From: Tardiphaga robiniae
Lineage (GTDB): Bacteria; Pseudomonadota; Alphaproteobacteria; Rhizobiales; Xanthobacteraceae
Assembly: GCF_001618955.1 (NCBI RefSeq)
Contig: NZ_LVYV01000013.1
Location: 1-57,373 of the forward strand
Reading direction: 5' to 3'
DNA length: 57,373 nucleotides
This document shows positions 1-8,037 of the stretch, one piece after another. The position numbers and the translations under genes were made by a program. Position 1 is the stretch's first letter, and each line of letters begins with the position of its first letter. The notes below the pieces were generated by a model, which worked only from the letters and a program-made list of their open reading frames with translations, was not told where the DNA came from and ran no database searches.

Positions 1-147
1 ACTGTTCGATCAGACAAAACAGGCGAGATGCCCATGCCGGGTTACGGCCGATCGGGCCTGGAATCTAACGGGCTATCTCCGCCTGCCGTCACTATGCGCG
101 TGACAGATCGACAGATACAGGAATCTCGATGTGTTCATCACTTCGGG

Positions 148-199
148 ATTCCGGGTCTGAACTCCAGCCGGCTTCGCCGTCCTCCGTTCATCCCGGAAT
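148..199. repeat. Short inverted repeat downstream of the FolC-like gene
   Basis: The arms ATTCCGGG (148-155) and CCCGGAAT (192-199) are perfect 8-mers with a 36-nt spacer. They lie just past the minus-strand stop at 221. This resembles the palindromic intergenic repeats found in Bradyrhizobiaceae and could act as a weak terminator, but no U-run follows. Bases 1-220 otherwise hold no gene that I can support. Confidence 0.3.
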
Positions 200-220
200 G
201 ACGAGTGAGGAAACGCAGCC

Positions 221-1540
221 TCAAAAAAACACCAGATCCTGCGCCTTGCCGCCGCGCAGCACCGTCGCGTATTCGATCGCGGCAAACAGTCCACCCGCCA
301 CATAGATCTTGCGCGGCACGGCGCGCGCCAGTTGCTGGCTGAGGCGCACCGCGTCTTCCATGGCATTGGCCACATGAATGCGCGCCGCCGGATGAGCCTT
401 GCGCGCCGCGGCGCCGACCACGCGCGCATCTGCGCCCTTGTGATAGGCACGGGTACAGACGATCGTATCGAAATTGGGCGCGAGGTGTTTGGCGATATCG
501 TCGACATTCTTGTCGCCGGACACGCCGAGCACGAGCAACCAATTGTCATCGCCATGGATGGCGCGAAGGCTCTTCAGGGCCTGTGCCACGCCATCAGGCG
601 TATGGCCGACATCGATGACGGTGAGGGGATCGCGCTGAACGATCTCGAGCCGTCCCGGCCACTTCGTATCGCGCAGGCCGGTCCGAACAGCATGATCGAT
701 GGCACTGGTGGTCGCATCCGGATGCATGCGCTGCATCCAGAGAATGAACAGTGCAGCCGCTATGGCGGCGTTGTTGAGCTGGAATTCGCCGGCCAGCATG
801 AGTTCGAGCGCGCGCAGATCGAATGCGCCCAGCCGGCAGTTGAAGGCCTGCGCCTTGGCCGAGGCAAAGACGTTGCTGATCGTGATCTCGGCGCCGACAT
901 GCAGGCCGGTGACGTTGCGGTTGCGATTGTACTCGGCGAGATTGCTGCGCATGGGCAGGCAGTTCTCGCCATAGACGACCGTGCCGCCCGAGATGCACGC
1001 ATCGCTCTTGTCACAAGCGATCAGCTCCAGCGAGTTGCCGAGCAAGTTAACGTGTTCGAGATCGACCGAGGTGACGCAGGTGATGTCGGCGCCCACCAGC
1101 CGCACCGGATCGTAGCGTCCGCCGATGCCCGCCTCGAACACGGCGAATTCGCATTCGGTCTCCTGGAAATACAGACAGGCCAGCGCGAATTGTGCTTCGA
1201 AGGCGCCAAAGACCTCATCCAGCGTGTGCTGCTTGAGATCGGCGATGGCGGTAGCGACTCGCAGCACCAGCGCTTCGAGCAACTCGTCATCGACCGGGAC
1301 GCCGTCGATCTGGAAGCGCTCGTTGAAGCGGTAGAGATGCGGCGAGGTGAACAGCCCGGTCCGCAGGCCGAAGGCGCGTCCGATGCTGGCGCAGAATGCC
1401 GCCGTGCTGCCTTTGCCGTTCGAGCCGGTAACGACCACGGAATGTTTGCGCAGCCTGATACGATCGATGGACAGCGCATCGAGCAGCTGGGACAGCCGCG
1501 CGAGGCAGAGGCCATCGCCATATTTGGGCAGGTTAAACAT
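221..1540 (-). CDS. FolC/Mur-ligase family protein
   Basis: This 439-aa protein has the folylpolyglutamate synthase/Mur ligase fold. Visible marks are the P-loop VVTGSNGKGSTAA near the N terminus, the FolC-like SPHLYRFNERF, and FEAGIGGRYDPVR followed by TSVDLEHVNLLG, matching the Mg/ATP region of FolC. Mur-type enzymes activate a carboxylate as acyl phosphate and couple it to an amine. I start at ATG 1540 (MFNLPKYG), which overlaps the 3' end of the upstream ATP-grasp gene by 8 bp and so implies translational coupling. A longer frame to 1636 lies wholly inside that gene. The ordinary FolC would normally sit near accD/trp genes. The pairing with an ATP-grasp ligase suggests a dedicated ligase rather than housekeeping folate metabolism. 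Substrate unknown. Confidence 0.8.
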   Translation of the reverse strand: MFNLPKYGDGLCLARLSQLLDALSIDRIRLRKHSVVVTGSNGKGSTAAFCASIGRAFGLRTGLFTSPHLYRFNERFQIDGVPVDDELLEALVLRVATAIADLKQHTLDEVFGAFEAQFALACLYFQETECEFAVFEAGIGGRYDPVRLVGADITCVTSVDLEHVNLLGNSLELIACDKSDACISGGTVVYGENCLPMRSNLAEYNRNRNVTGLHVGAEITISNVFASAKAQAFNCRLGAFDLRALELMLAGEFQLNNAAIAAALFILWMQRMHPDATTSAIDHAVRTGLRDTKWPGRLEIVQRDPLTVIDVGHTPDGVAQALKSLRAIHGDDNWLLVLGVSGDKNVDDIAKHLAPNFDTIVCTRAYHKGADARVVGAAARKAHPAARIHVANAMEDAVRLSQQLARAVPRKIYVAGGLFAAIEYATVLRGGKAQDLVFF

Positions 1541-2540
1541 CGAGCAGGCCGATCGCCGTGAATGTATGCCGCCAGATGCGCAGGATAAGATCCTCGCGGC
1601 CGCTATCTTCGAGAAAGCGGATCGAGGGATTGGCATTGACCTCGATCACGCGCAAGGCCGCAGCATCTCCGTCGATATCCGTAAACAGGTCGACCGCGCC
1701 AGCGCGCAGGCCGAGCGCCTTGGCGGCCTGCAGCGCCATCGCAAAGGCAACAGTTTCGTTGCCCGGCGCCGCAAAGCTCATGCTGCCGCCTGCGCTGCGA
1801 TTCATCCGGCCGGGAATCGCACGTCGCTCGCCATATGGCAGCACGCGATCGAGCGTGGTGTCATCGAGACCTGTGGTGGCCGACGAAATCCCGTGGCGGT
1901 CCAGCGCGGACGTCTCCGCGGCGATCAATTGCCTGAGCGTTGACTTGCCGGTGCCCGTCACAAAGGGCGCCGTCTTCTGTGCGCAATACACGACCTCGTC
2001 GTCGAGGATGAACACGCGATATTCCTGGCCGGTATAGATGCGCTGCATCAGGATCGCGTCGTAATACTGCGCAACCTGCCTGAGATAGGCCATCAGCGCA
2101 TCGCCGCCTGCGACAATCTCCGCAAAGTCGCCGCGCGATCCCATGAGCGGTTTGATGAAGGCCCGGTCGCCGAGTTCGGCGAAATGCCAGACGGCGTCGG
2201 CATGTTCGTGGCCGGGCGGGCGATGGGCGCGATAGCGCTCGTGCAGGAAGAAGTATTTCCCGCCCAGGGTCGGGACGCCGGCGCGCTCCATCAGCACGTT
2301 GGCGAAATACTTGTCGTTCGCCAGCGTCGCAGCCGTGGCGTTGTTCTGCGGAAAGAACGAGCCGCGTCCGGCGCCGAAGGATGCGCTCCTGCCATTGCGG
2401 CCGACAGTGAAGATCAGACCCGTTCCGCCATCGATGTCGGCGAAATCCAGCCCGAACTGGCGGCAAGCGTATTCGGCATAGATCGACTGGTCGGGATAAA
2501 ATGGGGGCCTTCCGGCCCGGATGTCGCGAAGGGATGTCAT
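1533..2540 (-). CDS. ATP-grasp domain ligase (RimK/CphA-like)
   Basis: This protein of about 335 aa has the ATP-grasp pattern. DKYFANVLMERAGVPTLGG matches the DK..T..LL..AGVP segment of cyanophycin synthetase, D-Ala-D-Ala ligase and RimK relatives. FIKPLMGSRGD is the ATP-binding strand/loop, and VIEVNANPSIRF near the C terminus carries the Mg-binding E and N. Such enzymes make amide bonds through acyl phosphates. Its 3' end overlaps the FolC/Mur-type gene by 8 bp, so the two are probably co-translated. In cyanophycin synthetase CphA the same two catalytic modules sit in one polypeptide in the same order. The start is uncertain: ATG 2540 is chosen over an in-frame TTG at 2558, and neither has a strong ribosome-binding site. 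Confidence 0.75.
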   Translation of the reverse strand: MTSLRDIRAGRPPFYPDQSIYAEYACRQFGLDFADIDGGTGLIFTVGRNGRSASFGAGRGSFFPQNNATAATLANDKYFANVLMERAGVPTLGGKYFFLHERYRAHRPPGHEHADAVWHFAELGDRAFIKPLMGSRGDFAEIVAGGDALMAYLRQVAQYYDAILMQRIYTGQEYRVFILDDEVVYCAQKTAPFVTGTGKSTLRQLIAAETSALDRHGISSATTGLDDTTLDRVLPYGERRAIPGRMNRSAGGSMSFAAPGNETVAFAMALQAAKALGLRAGAVDLFTDIDGDAAALRVIEVNANPSIRFLEDSGREDLILRIWRHTFTAIGLLDV

Positions 2541-2914
2541 CAAGGACCAGGCCGACAATTGAACGAAAAGCCGCCTGCGACGACTTTAACGGGGTGGCCG
2601 GAAACTACCGGATCGGGATCGGGCGATCCAGCCGGATACCATTAACGGTGTCCGGCAAGAAATTGAACGAAACCTCCCATATCGGGTAATTTAATGTCGC
2701 GGCCAGATGGGCTGTTGCTGCATGGGTAACCTGCTTTGGAAATTAATCGACCGCCTCCCTCAGTCCGCAATTGCACTTCATGGCTACTTTGACTAATTGT
2801 CATTCGCAGCTGCGAGAACCAAAATTAGCCAATAGCCGCAATGGTTTCTCGGCATCATGACGCGGCAAACAATGGACTTGTTCTAAAAAAGCCCGCACTG
2901 GAAAATCAAATCTC
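2541..2914. other. Intergenic region upstream of fpr and the ATP-grasp gene
   Basis: This 374-bp stretch separates two divergent genes and is visibly AT-richer than the flanking coding sequence, as expected for promoters. It holds two copies of the 12-mer AATTGAACGAAA (2557-2568 and 2661-2672). I see no convincing small gene or RNA gene. Confidence 0.5.
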
Positions 2915-3688
2915 ATGAGCGCCTTTCACAGAGAGAAAGTTCTTTCTGTCCAGCATTGGACCGATACACTTTTCAGCTTCAAAGCCACCCGCGACACCTC
3001 ATTCCGGTTCCAGAACGGCCAGTTCGCCATGATCGGCCTGGAAGTCGATGGCAAGCCGCTGCTGCGCGCCTATTCGATGGCCAGCGCGAACCACGAGGAA
3101 GAGCTGGAATTCTTCAGCATCAAGGTGCCGGATGGCCCGCTGACCTCGCGCCTGCAGAAGATCAAGGAAGGCGACACCATCTTGGTTGGCCGCAAGGCCG
3201 TCGGCACGCTGATCACCGACAATCTTTTGCCCGGCAAGCGCCTGCTGATGCTCTCCACCGGCACCGGCCTCGCGCCGTTCGCCAGCCTGATCAAGGACCC
3301 GGACGTCTATGAGCGCTACGAGCATGTGGTGCTCGTGCATGGCTGCCGTCAGGTTTCCGAACTCGCTTATGGCGAGCGCCTGGTCGCCAAGCTGGCCGAG
3401 GACGAGCTGTTCGGCGAGCTGATGAAGGACAAGTTCACCTATTACCCGACGGTCACGCGCGAGCCGTTCCGCAACCGCGGCCGGATCACGGACCTGATCG
3501 CATCGTCGCAGCTGTTCAACGATATCGGCCAGGGCCCGCTGTCGATCGAGACCGACCGCATCATGCTGTGCGGCAGCCCCCACATGCTCGAAGACCTCAA
3601 GGTCATGTTCGAAGAGCGCGATTTCATCGAGGGCAGCGGCTCGAAGCCGGGCCACTTCGTGATCGAGAAGGCGTTCGTCGAGCGCTAA
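2915..3688 (+). CDS. fpr: Ferredoxin-NADP+ reductase
   Basis: This 257-aa flavoprotein transfers electrons between NADP(H) and ferredoxin or flavodoxin in the cytoplasm. The FAD motif RAYSMAS, the NADP-binding STGTGLAPF, and CGSPHM near the C terminus are all present in family order. The C terminus FVIEKAFVER is the extension typical of the bacterial single-domain FNR subgroup in Alphaproteobacteria, where it stacks on FAD. The ATG at 2915 gives the usual family length. In this group fpr is commonly a stand-alone gene linked to oxidative-stress and iron metabolism. A strong terminator follows. Confidence 0.93.
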   Translation: MSAFHREKVLSVQHWTDTLFSFKATRDTSFRFQNGQFAMIGLEVDGKPLLRAYSMASANHEEELEFFSIKVPDGPLTSRLQKIKEGDTILVGRKAVGTLITDNLLPGKRLLMLSTGTGLAPFASLIKDPDVYERYEHVVLVHGCRQVSELAYGERLVAKLAEDELFGELMKDKFTYYPTVTREPFRNRGRITDLIASSQLFNDIGQGPLSIETDRIMLCGSPHMLEDLKVMFEERDFIEGSGSKPGHFVIEKAFVER

Positions 3689-3722
3689 GGCAGCCCGACA
3701 CCATCAAAATTCACTGCACTGC

Positions 3723-3748
3723 AAAACCCGCGCTCCGGCGCGGGTTTT
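3723..3748 (+). terminator. Rho-independent terminator after fpr
   Basis: A perfect 10-bp stem, AAAACCCGCG (3723-3732) with CGCGGGTTTT (3739-3748), closes a 6-nt loop. The descending arm ends in four T residues. It lies 35 bp after the fpr stop. Confidence 0.85.
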
Positions 3749-3900
3749 GTCGTCTGGGGCCCTCGCTTTTTGCAACAATTCGTTGAGCGTAGCGCGCTAG
3801 ATTGAGCACTCTGGTGCAATGCTCTCCGGCAACGCGTTTGTGATGTTTGCGTCATCGGGTCTGTGTAACGCTAGCGCCATTCATGTCAGGCAGGATCTAT

Positions 3901-5541
3901 ATGGAAACGTTGATGCTCCCCCTTTCGCCGCGCTTCATCGTTTTGACGATCTGCGGCGTTGCCACCTTGCTGCTGGTCGGCATCGGCATTCACGATCCCA
4001 AGGTCATCCCTCTCGTTGTCATCCCGGTCATCGTCTTCGGCGGCCTGACCGTGCTTGGCATTCACGACGTGCTGCAGAAGGACCATGCGGTTCTGCGCAA
4101 CTATCCGATCTCGGCGCATATCCGCTTCCTGCTCGAAGAAATCCGTCCGGAGATGCGGCAGTATTTCTTCGAGAGCGAAAAGGATGGCATGCCGTTCAGC
4201 CGCGACACGCGTGCGGTGGTCTACCAGCGCGCGAAGATGGTGCTCGACAAGCGTCCCTTCGGTACCCAGAAGAACGTCTACGAAGAGGGCTACGAGTGGA
4301 TGCATCATTCGGTCGCGCCGCGGCCGCATGCGGTTGAGCAATTCCGCATCACCATCGGCGGCCCGGATTGCCTCAAGCCGTATTCGGCCTCGGTACTGAA
4401 CATCTCGGCCATGAGCTTTGGTGCACTCAGCCCCAATGCGATCCGGGCGCTAAATGCCGGCGCCAAGCGTGGCAACTTCGCCCATGACACAGGCGAGGGT
4501 GGCGTCAGCCCGTATCACCAGGAAATGGACGGCGACCTGATCTGGGAGATCGGCTCCGGCTATTTTGGTTGCCGCACACACGATGGCAACTTCGATCCCG
4601 ACGCCTTCGCGAAGCTTGCCGTCAACGATCAGATCAAGATGGTCGAGCTCAAGATCAGCCAGGGCGCAAAGCCCGGCCACGGCGGCGTGTTGCCTGCGGC
4701 GAAAGTGTCGGAAGAAATCTCGCGCATTCGCGGGGTCGCCATGGGCGAGGACTGCATTTCGCCGGCCTATCACAAGGCGTTTTCAACGCCGATCGAGATG
4801 ATCGAGTTCATCGACAAGATGCGTCGGCTGTCCGGCGGCAAGCCCGCCGGCTTCAAGCTGTGCATCGGCCATCCCTGGGAATTCCTCGCGATCTGCAAGG
4901 CGATGCTGCAGACCGGCATCTATCCAGATTTCATCGTGATCGATGGCAATGAAGGCGGCACGGGCGCGGCGCCGCTGGAATTCATGGACCATCTGGGCAT
5001 GCCGATGCGCGAGGGCGTCAACTTCGTGCACAATGCGCTGATCGGCATCGGCGCGCGTGACCGCATCAAGATTGGCGCCTCCGGCAAGATCGCGACAGCC
5101 TTCGATATCGCCCGCGTCATGGCGCTGGGCGCCGACTGGTGCAATTCGGCGCGCGGCTTCATGTTCGCACTGGGCTGCATCCAGTCACTGAGCTGCCACA
5201 CCGATCGTTGCCCGACCGGTGTCACGACGCAGGATCCCACGCGCAATCGCGCGCTCGCCGTGCCACAGAAGACCGATCGCGTTTACAACTATCACGAGGC
5301 GACGTTGCATGCGCTGGCTGAGCTGATTGCAGCAGCCGGGCTCGATCATCCGCAGGATATTCGCCCGATCCATTTCTCGCATCGCGCCTCCAGTACCGAC
5401 GTCCTGTCCTTCACGCGGATGTATCCGGCGCTGCGCCACAACGAGTTGGTCGATGGCACTGGCGACAAGCGCTTTCGCGATGCATGGGAGATGGCGCAAG
5501 CGGGTTCGTTCCTGCCAGCGGCTCTGGAACGTTCGGCCTAG
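3901..5541 (+). CDS. Membrane-anchored FMN-binding glutamate synthase family protein
   Basis: This 546-aa protein contains only the FMN/Fe-S domain of the glutamate synthase large subunit. Two hydrophobic helices occupy roughly residues 8-28 and 34-54, so it is probably membrane-anchored. The core has SAMSFGALS, GEGGVSPYH, the flavin-barrel segment DGNEGGTGAAP, and the cluster GCIQSLSCHTDRCPTGV, whose three cysteines match the 3Fe-4S ligands of GltB. There is no class II glutamine amidotransferase domain and no adjacent gltD, so it cannot by itself be a conventional GOGAT. The start at ATG 3901 follows an AGGA box; an in-frame ATG at 3847 would only add residues before the first helix. The physiological substrate is not known. 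Confidence 0.85.
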   Translation: METLMLPLSPRFIVLTICGVATLLLVGIGIHDPKVIPLVVIPVIVFGGLTVLGIHDVLQKDHAVLRNYPISAHIRFLLEEIRPEMRQYFFESEKDGMPFSRDTRAVVYQRAKMVLDKRPFGTQKNVYEEGYEWMHHSVAPRPHAVEQFRITIGGPDCLKPYSASVLNISAMSFGALSPNAIRALNAGAKRGNFAHDTGEGGVSPYHQEMDGDLIWEIGSGYFGCRTHDGNFDPDAFAKLAVNDQIKMVELKISQGAKPGHGGVLPAAKVSEEISRIRGVAMGEDCISPAYHKAFSTPIEMIEFIDKMRRLSGGKPAGFKLCIGHPWEFLAICKAMLQTGIYPDFIVIDGNEGGTGAAPLEFMDHLGMPMREGVNFVHNALIGIGARDRIKIGASGKIATAFDIARVMALGADWCNSARGFMFALGCIQSLSCHTDRCPTGVTTQDPTRNRALAVPQKTDRVYNYHEATLHALAELIAAAGLDHPQDIRPIHFSHRASSTDVLSFTRMYPALRHNELVDGTGDKRFRDAWEMAQAGSFLPAALERSA

Positions 5542-5546
5542 ATATC

Positions 5547-5623
5547 GTAGCCCGGATGAGCGCAGCGATATCCGGGACCGTGCGTGTGGCGATCCCGGAT
5601 ATCGCTGCGCTCATCCGGGCTAC
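5547..5623. repeat. 31-bp-arm inverted repeat (REP-like, possible bidirectional terminator)
   Basis: Arms 5547-5577 and 5593-5623 are exact reverse complements over 31 nt, with a 15-nt spacer. The unit begins GTAGCCCGGATGAGCGCAGC. It sits six bases after the glutamate-synthase-like stop and 21 bp from the end of the convergent porin gene. The position fits a dual terminator. The sequence resembles dispersed palindromic repeats seen in Bradyrhizobiaceae genomes. Confidence 0.85.
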
Positions 5624-5643
5624 AAACGGCGCAGGATGTGTTG

Positions 5644-7629
5644 TCAGAACTCGCCGTGCAATCGGCCTGAGAAGATCGAGACCGGCCCGCGATCCTTGTT
5701 GTAGGCAGGGTTCACAATCAGCTGGTAGTCGGCCGTGAGGGTGAAGTTCTTGTCGATGGCATAGGCGTAATAGGTTTCGAGAATGCGCTCGGTGCCGTAA
5801 TTCAGCCGTCCGTCGCCGATCAGCAATCCGTTGCCGCCGGCGGCGAGGAAGTCGCGATGCGCAGCGGACAGGCCGTTGATCGCGCCGCCCAGGCCGATCG
5901 TGTCATTGGCGCGGCCCCAATGGCTACCCTTGATCGATACGCCAGCAGAGACGCTGCGGTCGATATCGGTGAAGGACAGGATCTCGTTCTGGCCATCGTT
6001 CCAGCTGACGCGCCCGAAGATGCCAACGTCAGTGGCAACCTGCTGCTCACCGTTGACGTAGAAGCCGTATTTGTCGCTGGCGCGGCGGATCGAGGACATC
6101 ACGTCGTTGATATCCAGCGTGGGATCATTGGCCTCGATCGCTAGGGCGCCGCGATAGCTGCCGGTATTGCCGCGATTGATGAAGGCACCGACGCGCAGCT
6201 TGCCGGGCTGGTCGAAGATCTGGTGACGCTCCTCGAATTCGACGACCGCGCCGCCAGTCTTGAACGTCAGGACGTCGTTGTTAGGCTGCGCCGGCACTTG
6301 AAACAGGCCGGCTCGGATCGCCCAGTCCTTGCGATTCAGTTCAACGATGGCGCCGCGGGTGAAGCCCGGCAGATCGGCTGGAAAGTCGTAAGCGGCCGAT
6401 GACCACATCGCCCAGTTCATGAAATCGGCGCGCGGATCCTTGGCGTAGGAATTGCCATCGAAGAAATCACCCACCGCGAACCGCCCGACCGTGAGCGTAA
6501 TGCGGTCGATGTCTCGCTTGCCCACGAGCTGATTGGCTGCGTCCGGGACGTCTTCCTGCTCGCCGCCGAGGCCAAGCGTCTGGCGGAAGTAATAGCGCTG
6601 CATGCGAAAGCGCGGAAACGGCGCGCCCCCCTTTTGCGCCTCGCCATTGGGGAAGCCAGCGAGGCCGAGTGTGGAGTTGAGGCCGAAGCCCTGCGCCAGC
6701 TCGGGATTGAGATAGAGCTCACCGCCCTGCCACAGTCGCCAGCCGAGGAACGCCGTCGTCGTAAAGGTCTCGCGCCCTTGGCCGCCGCCGGGAAGGCTGT
6801 TGGTGCCTTCATAGGGCGAGCGAATCCGCGGATAGGCGGATGCGATGAAGGTGGTCTGGGCGTGGACATTCCAGTCTGTCGATTCCGGCAGCAGAGTCTT
6901 GCCGGCGATGGGTGCTGACGGCGACCATGGCGGCGTGTCCCACAGCCGATAATTCAAGCCGACTTTGACGGTGTGAATATTCGGATCAACGCTCACATTC
7001 GGCAGCCCGGCATTGCCGAGGTCATAGGTCTGCCGCATCAAATCGAGATAGGCGTATTCGGCCTTCGCAGTCCAGTTGCCGCCAACGGCAAATTCGACGC
7101 CCGCGCCGGCGGTCCAGCCGAAATGATCGCGGGTTGTCGATGACAAGAGATCGCCGTCGGCATCATTGAGATTGAGCTTGGTGCGTCCCCACGCCACGCC
7201 ACCGGTGACGTAAGGCATCAACGCGCCGAACGCGTAGCCGATGCGACCGCGCGCGGTCGCAAAATAATCGAAGGTGGTGTGGAACGGCACAGGCGTCAGC
7301 CGCGCGGGGTCCACCGCGCTGATGAATGTGGCGTCGGCCTCGATGCCCAAAACGACATTGTTGTTGAACTGTCTGTTGTAGCCGACCTGGTAGCCGCCGA
7401 TCAGGCCGGTCGGCGAAGGCGGCAGGAGAACGCCCTGCGCTGGCAGCGCGTTGGTGCCGGGACCAAAGGTGCCGCCGCCATAGCCGATGTGACCACCGAG
7501 ATAAAACCCGGTCCAGTCGTAAACCAGGCGGGGCGCTTTCAGCGCCATGCCGGGCGAGATATCGGCTGCGATCGCAGAGCCATCGAACGCCAGTGCGCCC
7601 AGCGCAAAACCGGCCAAAACGCGCTTCAC
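5644..7629 (-). CDS. Double-barrel porin: Omp25/RopB-like domain fused to OprB-like carbohydrate porin
   Basis: The 661-aa product has a signal peptide of about 22 residues (cleavage near AIA-ADIS). Residues 36-230 form a small outer-membrane beta-barrel of the Omp25/RopB/OmpA-like type: WTGFYLGGHIGYG at its start, GIEADA, and a terminal strand ending NYRLW. A proline-rich linker follows, and residues 245-661 resemble OprB carbohydrate-selective porins, ending in the aromatic terminus GRLHGEF typical of barrels recognised by the BAM machinery. Each half looks like a complete barrel. Translation begins at GTG 7629. The gene appears monocistronic and converges on the 31-bp inverted repeat. Sugar uptake is inferred from the OprB half only. 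Confidence 0.8.
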   Translation of the reverse strand: MKRVLAGFALGALAFDGSAIAADISPGMALKAPRLVYDWTGFYLGGHIGYGGGTFGPGTNALPAQGVLLPPSPTGLIGGYQVGYNRQFNNNVVLGIEADATFISAVDPARLTPVPFHTTFDYFATARGRIGYAFGALMPYVTGGVAWGRTKLNLNDADGDLLSSTTRDHFGWTAGAGVEFAVGGNWTAKAEYAYLDLMRQTYDLGNAGLPNVSVDPNIHTVKVGLNYRLWDTPPWSPSAPIAGKTLLPESTDWNVHAQTTFIASAYPRIRSPYEGTNSLPGGGQGRETFTTTAFLGWRLWQGGELYLNPELAQGFGLNSTLGLAGFPNGEAQKGGAPFPRFRMQRYYFRQTLGLGGEQEDVPDAANQLVGKRDIDRITLTVGRFAVGDFFDGNSYAKDPRADFMNWAMWSSAAYDFPADLPGFTRGAIVELNRKDWAIRAGLFQVPAQPNNDVLTFKTGGAVVEFEERHQIFDQPGKLRVGAFINRGNTGSYRGALAIEANDPTLDINDVMSSIRRASDKYGFYVNGEQQVATDVGIFGRVSWNDGQNEILSFTDIDRSVSAGVSIKGSHWGRANDTIGLGGAINGLSAAHRDFLAAGGNGLLIGDGRLNYGTERILETYYAYAIDKNFTLTADYQLIVNPAYNKDRGPVSIFSGRLHGEF

Positions 7630-7812
7630 GACAATGCTCGCGGTCGGTCGGGGTACTTCATGCGGCCGTCATTTCTCGCTTTAGGTCCTTGCCGATCACG
7701 CAACGAACCGTTTGATATTCCATAAAAATAGCCGATTCGACCATGCCTGCAGGGTGTCGAAGACACCTTTGAGACAAGCCGAGCCAAATGGGCAACCACC
7801 ATTCGTTAATCA

Positions 7813-7835
7813 CTATTGCGACTAATTCGCAATAG
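7813..7835. promoter_or_regulatory. Fur-family-like palindromic operator candidate
   Basis: CTATTGCGA (7813-7821) and TCGCAATAG (7827-7835) form perfect 9-bp arms around CTAAT. The central TGCGACT-A-ATTCGCA has the 7-1-7 layout of Fur-type boxes. It lies about 180 bp upstream of the porin start on one side and 20 bp upstream of a GGAGG-ATG on the other. Assignment to a regulator is inference from shape only. Confidence 0.4.
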
Positions 7836-7941
7836 CAAGAGGTGACTGGAGGGCATGTTTCAAGTGGCAGCTGATCATGACGATTGGATAACGGTGGCTG
7901 GCCGACGCGCCTCAGGCAGGCGGCTCAGCGATCGCAAAAGA

Positions 7942-7973
7942 AGACCCGCTCGGGGGGACAACCGAGCGGGTCT
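7942..7973 (-). terminator. Terminator of the 86-aa exported protein gene
   Basis: AGACCCGCTCGG (7942-7953) and CCGAGCGGGTCT (7962-7973) form a perfect 12-bp stem with an 8-nt loop. Read on the minus strand the stem is followed by a T-rich tail, placing it as the terminator of the gene that ends at 8038. Confidence 0.8.
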
Positions 7974-8037
7974 GGTGCGACACGGGGTGGATGAGGCGCC
8001 CGTGTCGGACGCAAATCCACTTCAGTCGATCAAGGGA

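Larger units (their letters stand above)
7630..8037. other. Intergenic region upstream of the porin
   Basis: This 408-bp stretch carries the porin promoter region, a Fur-like palindrome (7813-7835) and the terminator of the next minus-strand gene (7942-7973). A GGAGG followed by ATG 7855 on the plus strand opens a frame, but it soon runs through that terminator and antisense to the 86-aa gene. I do not call it as a gene. Confidence 0.5.

Noticed and set aside
332-1561. Long open frame on the plus strand opposite the FolC-like gene
   Set aside because: It is antisense to a clear ligase gene, has arginine/glutamate-rich low-information sequence and no recognisable domain. High GC creates such frames; the same holds at 18780-20519, 25155-26879, 29318-30865 and 43460-45001.
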